DNA from: Nitrospira sp.
Lineage (GTDB): Bacteria > Nitrospirota > Thermodesulfovibrionia > Thermodesulfovibrionales > Dissulfurispiraceae
Direction: 5' to 3'
Length of the DNA: 64,000 nt
Assembly: GCA_002634385.1 (NCBI GenBank)
Contig: NSJL01000008.1
Coordinates: 1 to 64,000 of the forward strand
Shown: positions 8,972 to 18,528 of the stretch, piece after piece
Layout: each line of letters begins with the position of its first letter
How positions within the stretch are numbered: the stretch's first letter is position 1
Notes under the pieces: model-generated
Told to the model about the DNA's origin: nothing
The model's database searches: none
What the model saw: only the letters and a program-made list of their open reading frames with translations
Made by a program: the position numbers and the translations under genes

Positions 8972-9114
8972 CTATCCTCCTGTTGCTGCATGCGCATGCC
9001 GTGCGGGCACGCATTTCTGATGAGAAGGGATATTATGTCCCTTGGTATGATACTATTTCAACCTTTTCAGGGTTGTTCCCGTCCGACGCCGGGGAGAAGA
9101 AATGCTGGTGCCGC

Positions 9115-9705
9115 TTACCGTTTCTCTGCGGAGGGGTCTGCAAGGGTAGCGGAGCAGGTGATCGCATCGAAGGCATAGAGAATCCTCCGCTCTTTCTCCC
9201 GCTTTTCCTCGGGAAAGGGGGAGAAAACGGTGCTCCTTACCAATTCCCTTGCCTTCTCCTTGTCGGGAAAGGAATCGAGACCTTCGGAGACCGGCTTGCC
9301 CGCGACCACGTCCAGGATCTTCGCGTGCTCGCTGTCGGTTACCAGGGCAAAGGGGATCTGAAAGGAATCGGCCACACGGCCGAAGGCGATGGAGTGCCTT
9401 TCCCAGGACTCCGGGGAGCTCATGACGCACTTGATGAGAAAGAGGTTCCTCCCGTCTACTTTCAGGATGATATCCGCTTTTACCGCGAATCGGGTATCGG
9501 ACACCTCGATGCAGAACTCCCTGTTGATGTCCATATCTTCAAAAGAGTATCCTTTCTTCCCGATCAGGAAATCGATCATCCTCTTCTGCGCCTGGGAAAT
9601 CCCCATGAGGTCCTGCTGCTCCTTCTCTTTTTCCCGCTGCAAAAGGAGGTTTTTCCTCTCTTCGGGACTCCCCGGTATTTTGCCCAGCATGATATAGGTA
9701 GACAT
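9115..9705 (-). CDS. HsdR N-terminal-like domain protein, probably nuclease-dead
   Basis: About 196 residues, resembling the stand-alone type I restriction HsdR N-terminal domain proteins of Nitrospirota and Desulfobacterota. The core RFAVKADIILKVDGRNLFLIKCVMS aligns with the PD-(D/E)xK strand pair. The usual E-x-K (for example VVECK) is replaced by IKCV, so catalysis is unlikely. No hsdM or hsdS lies nearby, so this is not a restriction system. The start is uncertain: the ATG at 9705 or a TTG at 9723, neither with a clear ribosome site. The N-terminal part is a charged helix (EERKNLLLQREKEKEQQDL). Confidence 0.6.
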   Translation of the reverse strand: MSTYIMLGKIPGSPEERKNLLLQREKEKEQQDLMGISQAQKRMIDFLIGKKGYSFEDMDINREFCIEVSDTRFAVKADIILKVDGRNLFLIKCVMSSPESWERHSIAFGRVADSFQIPFALVTDSEHAKILDVVAGKPVSEGLDSFPDKEKARELVRSTVFSPFPEEKREKERRILYAFDAITCSATLADPSAEKR

Positions 9706-9785
9706 GATAAAAAAAAGAGGCAAGAGAAAGGAATGTTTTCGCCTTTGCCCTTACCCCTTTCCGGTGTTCTCCTTTGAGCCTTTTT

Positions 9786-10331
9786 TCAGCTCTTCTTTAC
9801 TCCCTCTTTGAGAAGAAGGCTATACTTCTGGTGCTCGAGAGGGTGCATGGTAGGGAACTTGGCAAAAAGCCACCCTTTGAAGATGCTCTGCCCTTTCTCG
9901 AATACTTCGACCTGCACTGCCGGGTTGTTCGGCTCGTTGCTTCCCGAAGTCAGGGTGGACTCGTTCATTCTGAAGTCGGGAAGGAACTCGCCGACATTGA
10001 TGGTCAAGTCCGTGTTGGGAACCTTGAAATCCGACTTGATAGTAATGGTATATTCAGAGGATTTCTTCGTTTCCTTGTCTTCCAGTATCAGTGTTACCTT
10101 GCTCCATTTTCCCTTGACTGCATCAGGAACCACCACCGACTTTTCCACTTTGGGGGCGGTGCCGTGAGGAGAAGCGGCCATAGGGGCCTGCATGGGCTCC
10201 TGAAGGGGTACCGCCATGGGGGATTGCTGGAGAGGGGCTTTCGGAACAATCTGCTCTTCTTTTTTCCTGCAGCCGGTGGCAGCAAGCGTCAGGGCAAGCG
10301 TAGCAACCAGGAACCCGGAAACTATCTTCAT
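9786..10331 (-). CDS. DUF2155-containing lipoprotein
   Basis: A 181-residue exported lipoprotein. The signal peptide ends in LTLAATGC, a good lipobox with Cys near residue 21, followed by a Pro/Met-rich linker. The C-terminal domain (about 75-180) matches the DUF2155 pattern: KWSKVTLILEDKET, IKSDFKVPNTDLTINVGEFLPDF, SNEPNNPAVQVEVFE, GWLFAKFPTMHP. The function of that family is unknown. AGGAGG six bases before the ATG fixes the start at 10331 rather than the in-frame TTG at 10337. The tRNA-Ser gene lies just upstream on the same strand. Confidence 0.85.
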   Translation of the reverse strand: MKIVSGFLVATLALTLAATGCRKKEEQIVPKAPLQQSPMAVPLQEPMQAPMAASPHGTAPKVEKSVVVPDAVKGKWSKVTLILEDKETKKSSEYTITIKSDFKVPNTDLTINVGEFLPDFRMNESTLTSGSNEPNNPAVQVEVFEKGQSIFKGWLFAKFPTMHPLEHQKYSLLLKEGVKKS

Positions 10332-10357
10332 GAACAACCTCCTGGTGAGGGATTTAA

Positions 10358-10450
10358 TGGCGGAGAGGCAGGGATTCGAACCCTGGGTGGGGTGTTACCC
10401 CCACAACCGCTTAGCAGGCGGCTGCCTTCGACCGGCTCGGCCACCTCTCC
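10358..10450 (-). tRNA. tRNA-Ser (anticodon GCU), CCA encoded
   Basis: A 93-base type II tRNA with a long variable arm. Acceptor GGAGAGG pairs with CCTCTCC, the anticodon stem is CCGC/GCGG around CTGCTAA (anticodon GCT), the variable arm is GTGGGG..CCCCAC, and the T loop is AGGGTTCGAATCCCT. G73 and the CCA tail are encoded (10358-10361). Confidence 0.97.
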
Positions 10451-10592
10451 ATTCAAGTGAACTTTTAATTCTATCAATTTCCGGAGAAAATTGTAAAGCG
10501 CTCATTCTGTCAAGGGTGTGATAAAAAGTGAGGGCAAGTACCCTCTGGGAGGAGCTTTTCAAACAGCGGAGCAAATTGGGGTATAATGTAGG

Positions 10593-11984
10593 ATGGAACT
10601 TGTGGAAAAAGTCGAAGAGACCATACGGAAATACGGCATGTTTTCGTCGGGAGACCATGTCCTCGTCGCCCTTTCGGGCGGTCCCGACTCCGTCTGCCTG
10701 TTGTCGGTCTTCCACCGGATACAGGGAGAGTTCTCCCTGCACATCAATGCAGCCTACATAGACCATGGTCTGCGTCCTCATGAAGTTCCCGGAGAGATCC
10801 GGTTCTGCGAGGAACTGTGCACCTCCCTGGAGATCCCCTTTTCGACGAAGCAGGTCGACGTGGCCGCGCACTCCCGGGAGAAGGGCATCAACAGGCAGGA
10901 AGCGGCAAGGGAATTGAGGTACCGCGCCCTGAATGAAATCGCCGCATCCGTGGGTGCCGGCAGGATCGCCCTGGGCCACACCGCGGATGATCAGGCGGAA
11001 ACACTCTTGATGAGGCTCTTCCGGGGGGCAGGACCCGCGGGTCTTTCCGGCATTCCTCCTGTGCGGCAGAATATCGTCAGGCCTCTCATCGAGACGGAAA
11101 GGAACGAAATAGAGGACTTCCTCGCCGAAGCGGGGAGGGGGTTCATTATCGATTCCTCGAACCTCAAGGACAAATATACAAGGAACAGAATACGCCATTT
11201 TGTCCTGCCCGCCGCCCGGGCGATCAATGCCGATGTGGTGAGGACCCTTGCGAGAACCGCCGAAATTTTCAGGGAGGAAGAGCGGTATTTCAACGTGCAG
11301 GTCACGAAGGCCCTGATGAAACTGGTGTGCCGCAAGACGGATACCGCTATCGAGCTCTTCCTTTCCCCGATGGAGATGATGGATACGGTGCTTCTGCGGC
11401 GGGTGGTGCGTCGCGCCATTGACGTAACCGAAGGACTGCGCGGTATCGGCTTTTTCCATATCGAGGAAATAACCGGGCTGATAAAGAAGGGAAAGGCGGG
11501 CGACAGACTCTATCTCCCCCGCTCTCTCCGCGTCATCAAAGGCTATTCGACGCTGCTGCTTACCGTCGATACACCGGAACGCCTCGGCGAATATATCCTG
11601 AACGGCCCCGGTGAAGTGGTGCTCCCTGAGGCGTCCCTGGTGCTCCGTTGCTCTGTTTCCTCTTCAATAGAGCCACGGGAGGGAGCTTTCGGAGACGGCA
11701 GGAGGAGTGCCGCCTTCGATGCGGAGAAGGCCTGTTTCCCCCTTCAGGTACGGTCGCGGAGGCCGGGCGACCTCTTTTACCCCCTCGGGTTCGGGAGGAG
11801 AAAGAAGCTCCAGGATTTTTTCGTTGATGAAAAGGTTCCCCGCGATCAAAGGGATGCGGTACCCCTCCTGGTACAGGACGAAAAAATCGTCTGGGTGGTG
11901 GGGTACCGGCCCGATGAGAGATATCGGGTTGATAAAGAAACGAAAAGAGTTTTACAATGCGAAATAAAACAACAAAAATGCTAG
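10593..11984 (+). CDS. tilS: tRNA(Ile)-lysidine synthase TilS
   Basis: The 463-residue protein has the PP-loop ATP pyrophosphatase motif ALSGGPDSVCLL at about residue 26. It also has GHTADDQAETLLMRLFRG, then the TilS substrate-binding and C-terminal domains (VRSRRPGDLFYPLGFGRRKKLQDFF). TilS converts C34 of tRNA-Ile(CAU) to lysidine so that it reads AUA. TATAAT at 10582-10587 is only 5 nt before the ATG and there is no good ribosome site, suggesting a leaderless transcript. The TAG stop is the first three bases of inverted-repeat element A. Confidence 0.93.
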   Translation: MELVEKVEETIRKYGMFSSGDHVLVALSGGPDSVCLLSVFHRIQGEFSLHINAAYIDHGLRPHEVPGEIRFCEELCTSLEIPFSTKQVDVAAHSREKGINRQEAARELRYRALNEIAASVGAGRIALGHTADDQAETLLMRLFRGAGPAGLSGIPPVRQNIVRPLIETERNEIEDFLAEAGRGFIIDSSNLKDKYTRNRIRHFVLPAARAINADVVRTLARTAEIFREEERYFNVQVTKALMKLVCRKTDTAIELFLSPMEMMDTVLLRRVVRRAIDVTEGLRGIGFFHIEEITGLIKKGKAGDRLYLPRSLRVIKGYSTLLLTVDTPERLGEYILNGPGEVVLPEASLVLRCSVSSSIEPREGAFGDGRRSAAFDAEKACFPLQVRSRRPGDLFYPLGFGRRKKLQDFFVDEKVPRDQRDAVPLLVQDEKIVWVVGYRPDERYRVDKETKRVLQCEIKQQKC

Positions 11985-12048
11985 GGTGTGCCGACGGTCG
12001 CAGCAGAAGCCGCTGCCGCAGGAGAAGATAGTTTGCCTGCACACCCGA
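11982..12048. repeat. TAGGGTGTG inverted-repeat element, copy A
   Basis: The ends are TAGGGTGTG (11982-11990) and CACACCCGA (12040-12048). The interior contains CGGTCGCAGCAGAAG and GAGAAGATAGTTTGC, also found in copies B and C. The opening TAG is the stop codon of tilS. The right end lies just upstream of the ribosome site of the Do-protease gene, so the element forms part of that gene's leader. Confidence 0.8.
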
Positions 12049-12067
12049 AAAACAGGAGGTTTTTTGC

Positions 12068-13522
<1,455 letters not shown>

Positions 13523-13526
13523 CTTC

Positions 13527-13706
13527 TAGGGTGTGTATGCAGACTGTGTTCGTTGCGAGACCGAGCGAACAGTGCAGGGGCAAGGCGTCACGAGGAAAAC
13601 GCCCGGAGGCGTAGCAGCGCTACGGTGAGGACGTTTTCCCCGGGATAACGATGTCTCTGTGCTGTGCAGCCGGTCGCAGCAGAAGATAGTGTGCATACAC
13701 ACCCTA
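13527..13706. repeat. TAGGGTGTG inverted-repeat element, copy B (180 bp, longest)
   Basis: Perfect 14-bp terminal inverted repeats TAGGGTGTGTATGC (13527-13540) and GCATACACACCCTA (13693-13706). The interior carries nested inverted repeats (GGAAAACG..CGTTTTCC and GTAGC..GCTAC) and the family core CCGGTCGCAGCAGAAGATAG. It sits between convergent genes, 4 bases after the TAA of the protease gene. The right terminal CTA is the TAG stop of hemW on the minus strand. Confidence 0.88.
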
Positions 13707-14825
13707 AATTTCCATAAGGATTTTTACCAGGATTTCGCTGCTCAGGACAAGACCCCGCCTGCCGAGACGCAGGCGGGGTCCTTCCCTCTCTAGGAGACCG
13801 AGGCGGATACACTCTTCCACGGTTTTGCTCTTCTCTAGCGGTTCGCGCAGGGGGGACCGTTCCATATCGATTCCTTCGGACGTCCGCAATCCGAGAAACA
13901 GCATCTCTTTCTGCGCTTCGATGCTGCTTGTCCCGCTCTCTTCTTCTACCGGCAGGACGCCTCTGGCGACGGTATCGATATAGCGCCGCAGATCACGGAA
14001 ATTGGCCGTCCTCTTTTCGTGCAGGAAGGAGTGCGCCGCCGCCCCGATGCCGAGATACTCCTCCCTGCGCCAGTAGGTGAGATTATGCGCGCAGGAGCGT
14101 CCGGGCTTCGCGAAGTTGGAGATTTCGTAGTGCATATATCCGTTCTCCGCGAGCAGGTCGATTCCCCGGTAATACATGTCGGTGACCGTCTCTTCGGGGG
14201 GGAGGGCAAGGCGTCCTTCCTCAAGGAGGCGCGCCAGGGGGGTCCCCTCTTCGGGCGTGAGCTCGTAGGTGGAGAAGTGCTCCGGGGTAAGGCCGATGCT
14301 GTTTTCCAGTGAATACTCCCAGGAGGCCATCTTCTGTCCGGGAAGACCGTACATCAGGTCGAGGGAGAGATTTTCGAACCCTGCCTTTCGCACCGCTTCC
14401 ATAGCGGCAAGAGCGTCGCGGGCGGAATGGGCCCTGCCGAGCAGGGAAAGCTCCTCATCGATGAGGGATTGAACCCCAATGCTCATCCTGTTGACACCGG
14501 CAGCCCGGAGATCCGAGGCTTTTTTCATGGTAATAGTTCCCGGGTTCGCCTCGATGGTGATTTCGGCGTCGGAGCGAAGGGAAAAAAGAGCGGCGGCGGT
14601 ATCCAGGAGCCTTGCCGCTTCCGTTGCGGAAAGGAGGGTGGGGGTCCCTCCGCCGATGAAGACTGTCCTGAGATTCCGTGCGGCTCCCCTCCTCAAGGCC
14701 ATTTCCGCGCAAAGGGCTTCAACGTATGTTCCCGTATCCGGGACGGAAAGGGGAAGGGAGTAGAAATCGCAATAGATGCACTTCCTGACGCAAAAAGGGA
14801 TATGGATATAAAGGCTCTCGGTCAT
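13704..14825 (-). CDS. hemW: Radical SAM heme chaperone HemW
   Basis: 373 residues. The radical SAM cluster motif is C12-x3-C16-x2-C19 (CVRKCIYCDF), followed by GGGTPTLL and EANPGTI. HNLTYW near residue 245 is the HemW signature that separates it from coproporphyrinogen dehydrogenase HemN. HemW binds heme and delivers it to respiratory enzymes, fitting a cytochrome-rich cell. The C-terminal wHTH-like HemN_C domain is present. Its TAG stop lies in the terminal repeat of element B. A PK-C-like gene diverges from it 70 bases away. Confidence 0.93.
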   Translation of the reverse strand: MTESLYIHIPFCVRKCIYCDFYSLPLSVPDTGTYVEALCAEMALRRGAARNLRTVFIGGGTPTLLSATEAARLLDTAAALFSLRSDAEITIEANPGTITMKKASDLRAAGVNRMSIGVQSLIDEELSLLGRAHSARDALAAMEAVRKAGFENLSLDLMYGLPGQKMASWEYSLENSIGLTPEHFSTYELTPEEGTPLARLLEEGRLALPPEETVTDMYYRGIDLLAENGYMHYEISNFAKPGRSCAHNLTYWRREEYLGIGAAAHSFLHEKRTANFRDLRRYIDTVARGVLPVEEESGTSSIEAQKEMLFLGLRTSEGIDMERSPLREPLEKSKTVEECIRLGLLEREGPRLRLGRRGLVLSSEILVKILMEI

Positions 14826-14895
14826 TTATAATCCTGTTGTTATCTTATTATAATCATTTTTCAGCCCTGCGGTGCAGAGAGCAAAGGAGATGCGC

Positions 14896-15465
14896 ATGGA
14901 AAAGAAGATCATTTATTTCGAGAGGCCGGGAAAAGAGAATACCCAGGCATGTCTTGAGGTGGTGAAGGAGGCGGTCAGGAGCGGATGCTGGCAACACCTT
15001 GTCATTGCCTCGACGGAGGGCGATACGGGGATTCTCTTCTCCGAGGCGCTGCGGAATGAGGGAATCAACATTGTCGTGGTGACCCACTCTGCGGGTTTCA
15101 AGGCGGCGAATACCCACGAGATGACTCCCGAGATGCGCAGGAGGATCGAGGATACAGGAGCAAAGGTGTATACCGGGACCCTGATCACCCACTCCCTTGA
15201 GACAGCTTTCGCTTCCAAATTCAACGGCTTGTACCCTACGCTTGTCGTGGCACAGTCCCTGAGGAGGTTCGGCGAGGGGGCGAAGGTGTGCTGCGAGATG
15301 GGCATGATGACGGTGGATGCAGGACTCATTCCCGAGGGAGAGGAGATCCTCACCGTGGCAGGCACCGGACGGGGGGCCGATTCGGTTCTGGTGGTGCGCT
15401 CCGCAGCCTCGAAGAGGTTTTTCGAACTGAAGGTACTCGAGATCCTTGCCAAGCCGAGGGGATGA
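14896..15465 (+). CDS. Pyruvate kinase C-terminal-like (PK alpha/beta) domain protein
   Basis: About 190 residues similar to the stand-alone pyruvate-kinase alpha/beta domain family: IIYFERPGKENTQACLEVV, IASTEGDTGILFSEAL, NIVVVTHSAGFKAANTHEM, TGTLITHSLETAFASKFNG. The catalytic barrel of pyruvate kinase is absent, so no kinase activity is expected. The domain binds small phospho-ligands in pyruvate kinase, but the role of free-standing copies is unknown. AAAGGAG (14883-14889) is spaced correctly for the ATG at 14896, which is chosen over two upstream in-frame ATGs. Confidence 0.8.
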   Translation: MEKKIIYFERPGKENTQACLEVVKEAVRSGCWQHLVIASTEGDTGILFSEALRNEGINIVVVTHSAGFKAANTHEMTPEMRRRIEDTGAKVYTGTLITHSLETAFASKFNGLYPTLVVAQSLRRFGEGAKVCCEMGMMTVDAGLIPEGEEILTVAGTGRGADSVLVVRSAASKRFFELKVLEILAKPRG

Positions 15466-15537
15466 GGCAACTGCTCCCCGGGTCTTAGAAGGACGCCCGA
15501 AATCAAAGCATTTACACCCTTTTCCGGCCCTGAAGGC

Positions 15538-15567
15538 TTGAACAACGGGAAAGGCGCGTGGTATGAT
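15538..15567 (+). promoter_or_regulatory. Probable sigma-70 promoter for the lytic transglycosylase/nadA operon
   Basis: TTGAAC (15538-15543) and TATGAT (15562-15567) are separated by 18 bases, directly upstream of the AAGGA ribosome site and ATG at 15576. Confidence 0.5.
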
Positions 15568-15575
15568 TTTAAGGA

Positions 15576-16325
15576 ATGATACTGCTGCTTACCATAGCGC
15601 TTCTCCTGTTTTCCGGGACAGCTTCCCATGCCGATATATACCGGATTGTAGGGGAAGACGGGACTATCTTTTACACCAACACCGCTTCAGACAAGAGCGG
15701 GAAGGTGTTCATCAGGGAAAAGAAGGCTGCGCCCGAACCGCGCAAGGAGAAGGAGAAGAAGGTTTCCGTTGCCGTTCCTCCCAGGAATGTTCCCGCGGTA
15801 AGCAGGGAGGAAATGCACTTCATCGTCGAGGAAACGGCACGGAAGCATGATGTGGATGCCGGCCTGGTGAAGGCGGTCATCAAGGCGGAGTCCAATTGGA
15901 ACCCCCTGGCGGTCTCTCCCAAAGGTGCCCTGGGCCTCATGCAGCTGATGCCAGGGACTGCATCCCTTCTCGGGGTGCTCAATCCCTTCGACCCGCTCGA
16001 GAATATAGACGGCGGCACCCGCTACCTCAAGATGCTGCTCGAGAAGTTCAGCGGCAATCTGTCCCTTGCCCTGGCAGCCTATAACGCCGGGCCGAAACGG
16101 GTGGAGAGGAATTACTCCATACCGTCCATCCCGGAAACCGTCGCCTATGTAAAGAAAGTTATTGCCCACTATTCGGGAAACAATACGGAAGTAGCAAAAA
16201 TAAGCACCGGGGAGATACGGAAATCGGTGACTAAAATAAGGAAACTGATTCAGGAGGACGGCAGCATACTCTTCACCAATTCCTATCTTGCCGGTTCCTA
16301 TCCGGAAAATCAGGCAGTCAGGTGA
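15576..16325 (+). CDS. Secreted lytic transglycosylase (DUF4124 + SLT domain)
   Basis: 249 residues: signal peptide (MILLLTIALLLFSGTASHA), a DUF4124-type stretch DIYRIVGEDGTIFYTN, then the Slt70-like domain from about residue 80. E105 in VIKAESNWNP is the expected catalytic acid. GALGLMQLMPGTA and ALAAYNAGPKRV are family motifs. A second DUF4124-like piece (KIRKLIQEDGSILFTNSY) ends the protein. It cleaves peptidoglycan strands non-hydrolytically in the periplasm. AAGGA precedes the ATG directly, and nadA begins 2 bases after its stop. Confidence 0.9.
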   Translation: MILLLTIALLLFSGTASHADIYRIVGEDGTIFYTNTASDKSGKVFIREKKAAPEPRKEKEKKVSVAVPPRNVPAVSREEMHFIVEETARKHDVDAGLVKAVIKAESNWNPLAVSPKGALGLMQLMPGTASLLGVLNPFDPLENIDGGTRYLKMLLEKFSGNLSLALAAYNAGPKRVERNYSIPSIPETVAYVKKVIAHYSGNNTEVAKISTGEIRKSVTKIRKLIQEDGSILFTNSYLAGSYPENQAVR

Positions 16326-16327
16326 CC

Positions 16328-17308
16328 ATGGAGAACAGAGAGCTGCGCAGCGAAATACTGAAGCTGAAAAAAGAGAAAAACGCCGTTATCCTTTCACACA
16401 ATTATCAGCGCGACGAAGTGCAGGACATTGCCGACTTTGTGGGGGACTCCCTCGAACTGTCCCGGAATGCAGCTGCCATGGAGTGCGATGTCATCGTTTT
16501 CTGCGGTGTCCATTTCATGGCGGAAAGCGCATCCATTCTTTCGCCCCAAAAGATGGTGCTTCTTCCGGAGCTGGATGCGACCTGTCCCATGGCGGAAATG
16601 ATCGAGGTTAGCGAGCCGAGAAGGGTCTGGAAGACCTTTCCCGGGTACGAGGAGCAGCCCACCTTTGTATTCCCCCATGAGTTTACCCTGCGGGATATAA
16701 AGGCGCAGTATCCCGGAGTACCCGTGGTGGCCTACGTCAATACCACCGCGGCGGTAAAAGCAGAGAGCGATATCTGCTGTACGTCCGCCAATGTGGTGAA
16801 AGTCGTCGAGTCGCTCCCCGACGAGCGGGTGATCTGCATCCCCGACAGGAATCTCTCCCTGTGGGCGGCCAGGAACACCAAGAAGCAGATCATTGCCTGG
16901 GACGGGTTCTGCCACGTTCACGACAGGATACGCAAAGCAGATGTGATGAAGGCCCGGGAGGCCCACCCCAATGCTGTTCTGATGGCGCACCCGGAGTGCA
17001 GGCTGGAGGTCCTCGATCTAGCGGACCATGTGACGAGTACCTCGGGAATGCTTCGGTTCGCCCATTCTTCCGATGCGCGGGAGTTCATCGTGGGGACGGA
17101 ACTGGGGCTCATGCATCGCTTGAGGAAAGAGAATCCCGGGAAGGTTTTCCATCCCCTCAGAAAAGACATGATCTGTCCCAACATGAAGAAGACCACCCTG
17201 AGCAGCGTCTATCAGGCTCTTAAAGAAATGAGAAACGTCATCAAAGTACCCGAGGAGATACGGATTCCCGCCGGAAGGACACTGGACAGGATGCTCGAAA
17301 TACAATAA
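16328..17308 (+). CDS. nadA: Quinolinate synthase NadA
   Basis: A 326-residue NadA that condenses iminoaspartate with dihydroxyacetone phosphate to quinolinate for NAD synthesis, using a [4Fe-4S] cluster. Motifs: ILSHNYQRDEVQDIADFVGDSL near the N-terminus, VFCGVHFMAESA, CTSANVVKV, HPECRLEVLDLAD, TELGLMHRL and MICPNMKKTTL, which contain the three cluster cysteines. The ATG at 16328 follows the previous stop by 2 bases. An in-frame GTG at 16322 overlaps that stop. No nadB or nadC lies nearby. Confidence 0.95.
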   Translation: MENRELRSEILKLKKEKNAVILSHNYQRDEVQDIADFVGDSLELSRNAAAMECDVIVFCGVHFMAESASILSPQKMVLLPELDATCPMAEMIEVSEPRRVWKTFPGYEEQPTFVFPHEFTLRDIKAQYPGVPVVAYVNTTAAVKAESDICCTSANVVKVVESLPDERVICIPDRNLSLWAARNTKKQIIAWDGFCHVHDRIRKADVMKAREAHPNAVLMAHPECRLEVLDLADHVTSTSGMLRFAHSSDAREFIVGTELGLMHRLRKENPGKVFHPLRKDMICPNMKKTTLSSVYQALKEMRNVIKVPEEIRIPAGRTLDRMLEIQ

Positions 17309-17348
17309 CCCTGCCTGTCGCAGTGGCGATACTCCCCTTTATCATACA

Positions 17349-18461
17349 ATGTCGATTCTGAAGGAAAAAATCATCGAGAAAATCAGGAAAGAGGGGCCCG
17401 TTTCCTTCGAGACCTTCATGAAAATGGCCCTCTATTACCCCGGCCTCGGCTACTATATGAAGGATTCGACAAGGATAGGGAAGGCGGGGGATTTCTACAC
17501 CAGTCCCCACCTGCACCCCCTGTTCGGAGCCATGCTCGGCAGGCAGATGGAAGAGATGTGGGAGGTGCTGCTGCGGCCCGAACGGTTCCGGATCGTGGAG
17601 ATGGGAGCGGGTATGGGATATCTCGCCGGGGATCTGCTCGATTATCTGAGGGACAGGGAGATCTTCCGGCATATCGATTACTCAATCGTCGAAATGAATC
17701 CCGCAATGAGAGAGCAGCAACGGAAGCTTCTTGAGGGATCGGGAGCGGATATCCGGTGGTTTTCCGATCTGAAAGGGGTGGGCGAGGTAACCGGCTGCTT
17801 TCTCTCCAATGAGCTCCTGGATGCCTTTCCCGTACGCATTGTGGAGCAGGCAGAGGAACTGGTGGAGATCCGGGTTGACGTACAAGAGGATGCTTTCGTG
17901 GAAGTGCCGGGGCCTGCGGACGGGGAGTGCCGCGCATACTTCAGGGAGTTTGCGCCGCGTCTTCCTCATGGGTACAGGACCGAGATCAACCTGAGGATCC
18001 GGGACTGGCTGCATGACGTGAGCAGGTGCCTCCGGAGCGGCTTTCTGCTGACCATCGATTACGGGTACACTGCAGAGGAGTATTACAGCGAGGACCGCAG
18101 CCGGGGAACTCTCCTCTGTTACTACCGGCACCAGATCAGCGAGAACCCCTACCGGCATATCGGGGAGCAGGATATAACCGCCCATGTGAACTTTTCTTCC
18201 CTGAAGAAGTGGGGAGAGGAGTTGGGGTTCAGCACGGCAGGATATTGTCCCCAGGGTACCTATCTGGTGGCCCTCGGGATCGACGAGGTGCTCCGTGAGA
18301 AATACGGCGATGCACCCGATCCCTTTGAAATAGCAAAGATAAAAGGTTTGATCTTCCCCCAGGGGATGGGCGAATCCCATCAGGTGATGCTGCAGTACCG
18401 CGGGGCCGGCGTTCCCTCTCTGCGCGGATTCAGCCTGAGGAACAAGGCAAAAAATTTATAG
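17349..18461 (+). CDS. MidA/NDUFAF7-type SAM-dependent methyltransferase
   Basis: 370 residues of the DUF185/MidA family: GPVSFETFMKMALYYPGLGYYM, the SAM-binding loop VEMGAGMGYLAGDLL, IVEMNPAMREQQ, LSNELLDAFPVRIV, LTIDYGYTAEEYY and GEQDITAHVNFSSL are all present. The mitochondrial homologue NDUFAF7 dimethylates an arginine of complex I; bacterial targets are unsettled. A TATCAT-like box (17340-17345) lies 3 nt before the ATG and no ribosome site is seen. The TAG stop coincides with degenerate inverted-repeat element E. Confidence 0.88.
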   Translation: MSILKEKIIEKIRKEGPVSFETFMKMALYYPGLGYYMKDSTRIGKAGDFYTSPHLHPLFGAMLGRQMEEMWEVLLRPERFRIVEMGAGMGYLAGDLLDYLRDREIFRHIDYSIVEMNPAMREQQRKLLEGSGADIRWFSDLKGVGEVTGCFLSNELLDAFPVRIVEQAEELVEIRVDVQEDAFVEVPGPADGECRAYFREFAPRLPHGYRTEINLRIRDWLHDVSRCLRSGFLLTIDYGYTAEEYYSEDRSRGTLLCYYRHQISENPYRHIGEQDITAHVNFSSLKKWGEELGFSTAGYCPQGTYLVALGIDEVLREKYGDAPDPFEIAKIKGLIFPQGMGESHQVMLQYRGAGVPSLRGFSLRNKAKNL

Positions 18462-18496
18462 GGAGTATAGGCAAGCGGAGCTGCCTGCACTTCCCG
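18459..18496. repeat. TAGGGTGTG-type inverted-repeat element, degenerate copy E
   Basis: TAGGGAGTATAGGCA (18459-18473) and TGCCTGCACTTCCCG (18482-18496) are imperfect inverted arms closely resembling the ends of copy D (TAGGGTGTGTAGGCA). The internal core is missing. Its TAG is the stop codon of the MidA-type methyltransferase. Confidence 0.55.
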
Positions 18497-18528
18497 TCTT
18501 GCAAGAAACACTTTCGGAAAGGGGCACC

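Noticed and set aside
9115-9705. Type I restriction-modification system
   Set aside because: Only an HsdR-N-like domain without catalytic residues is present, and no helicase, hsdM or hsdS.
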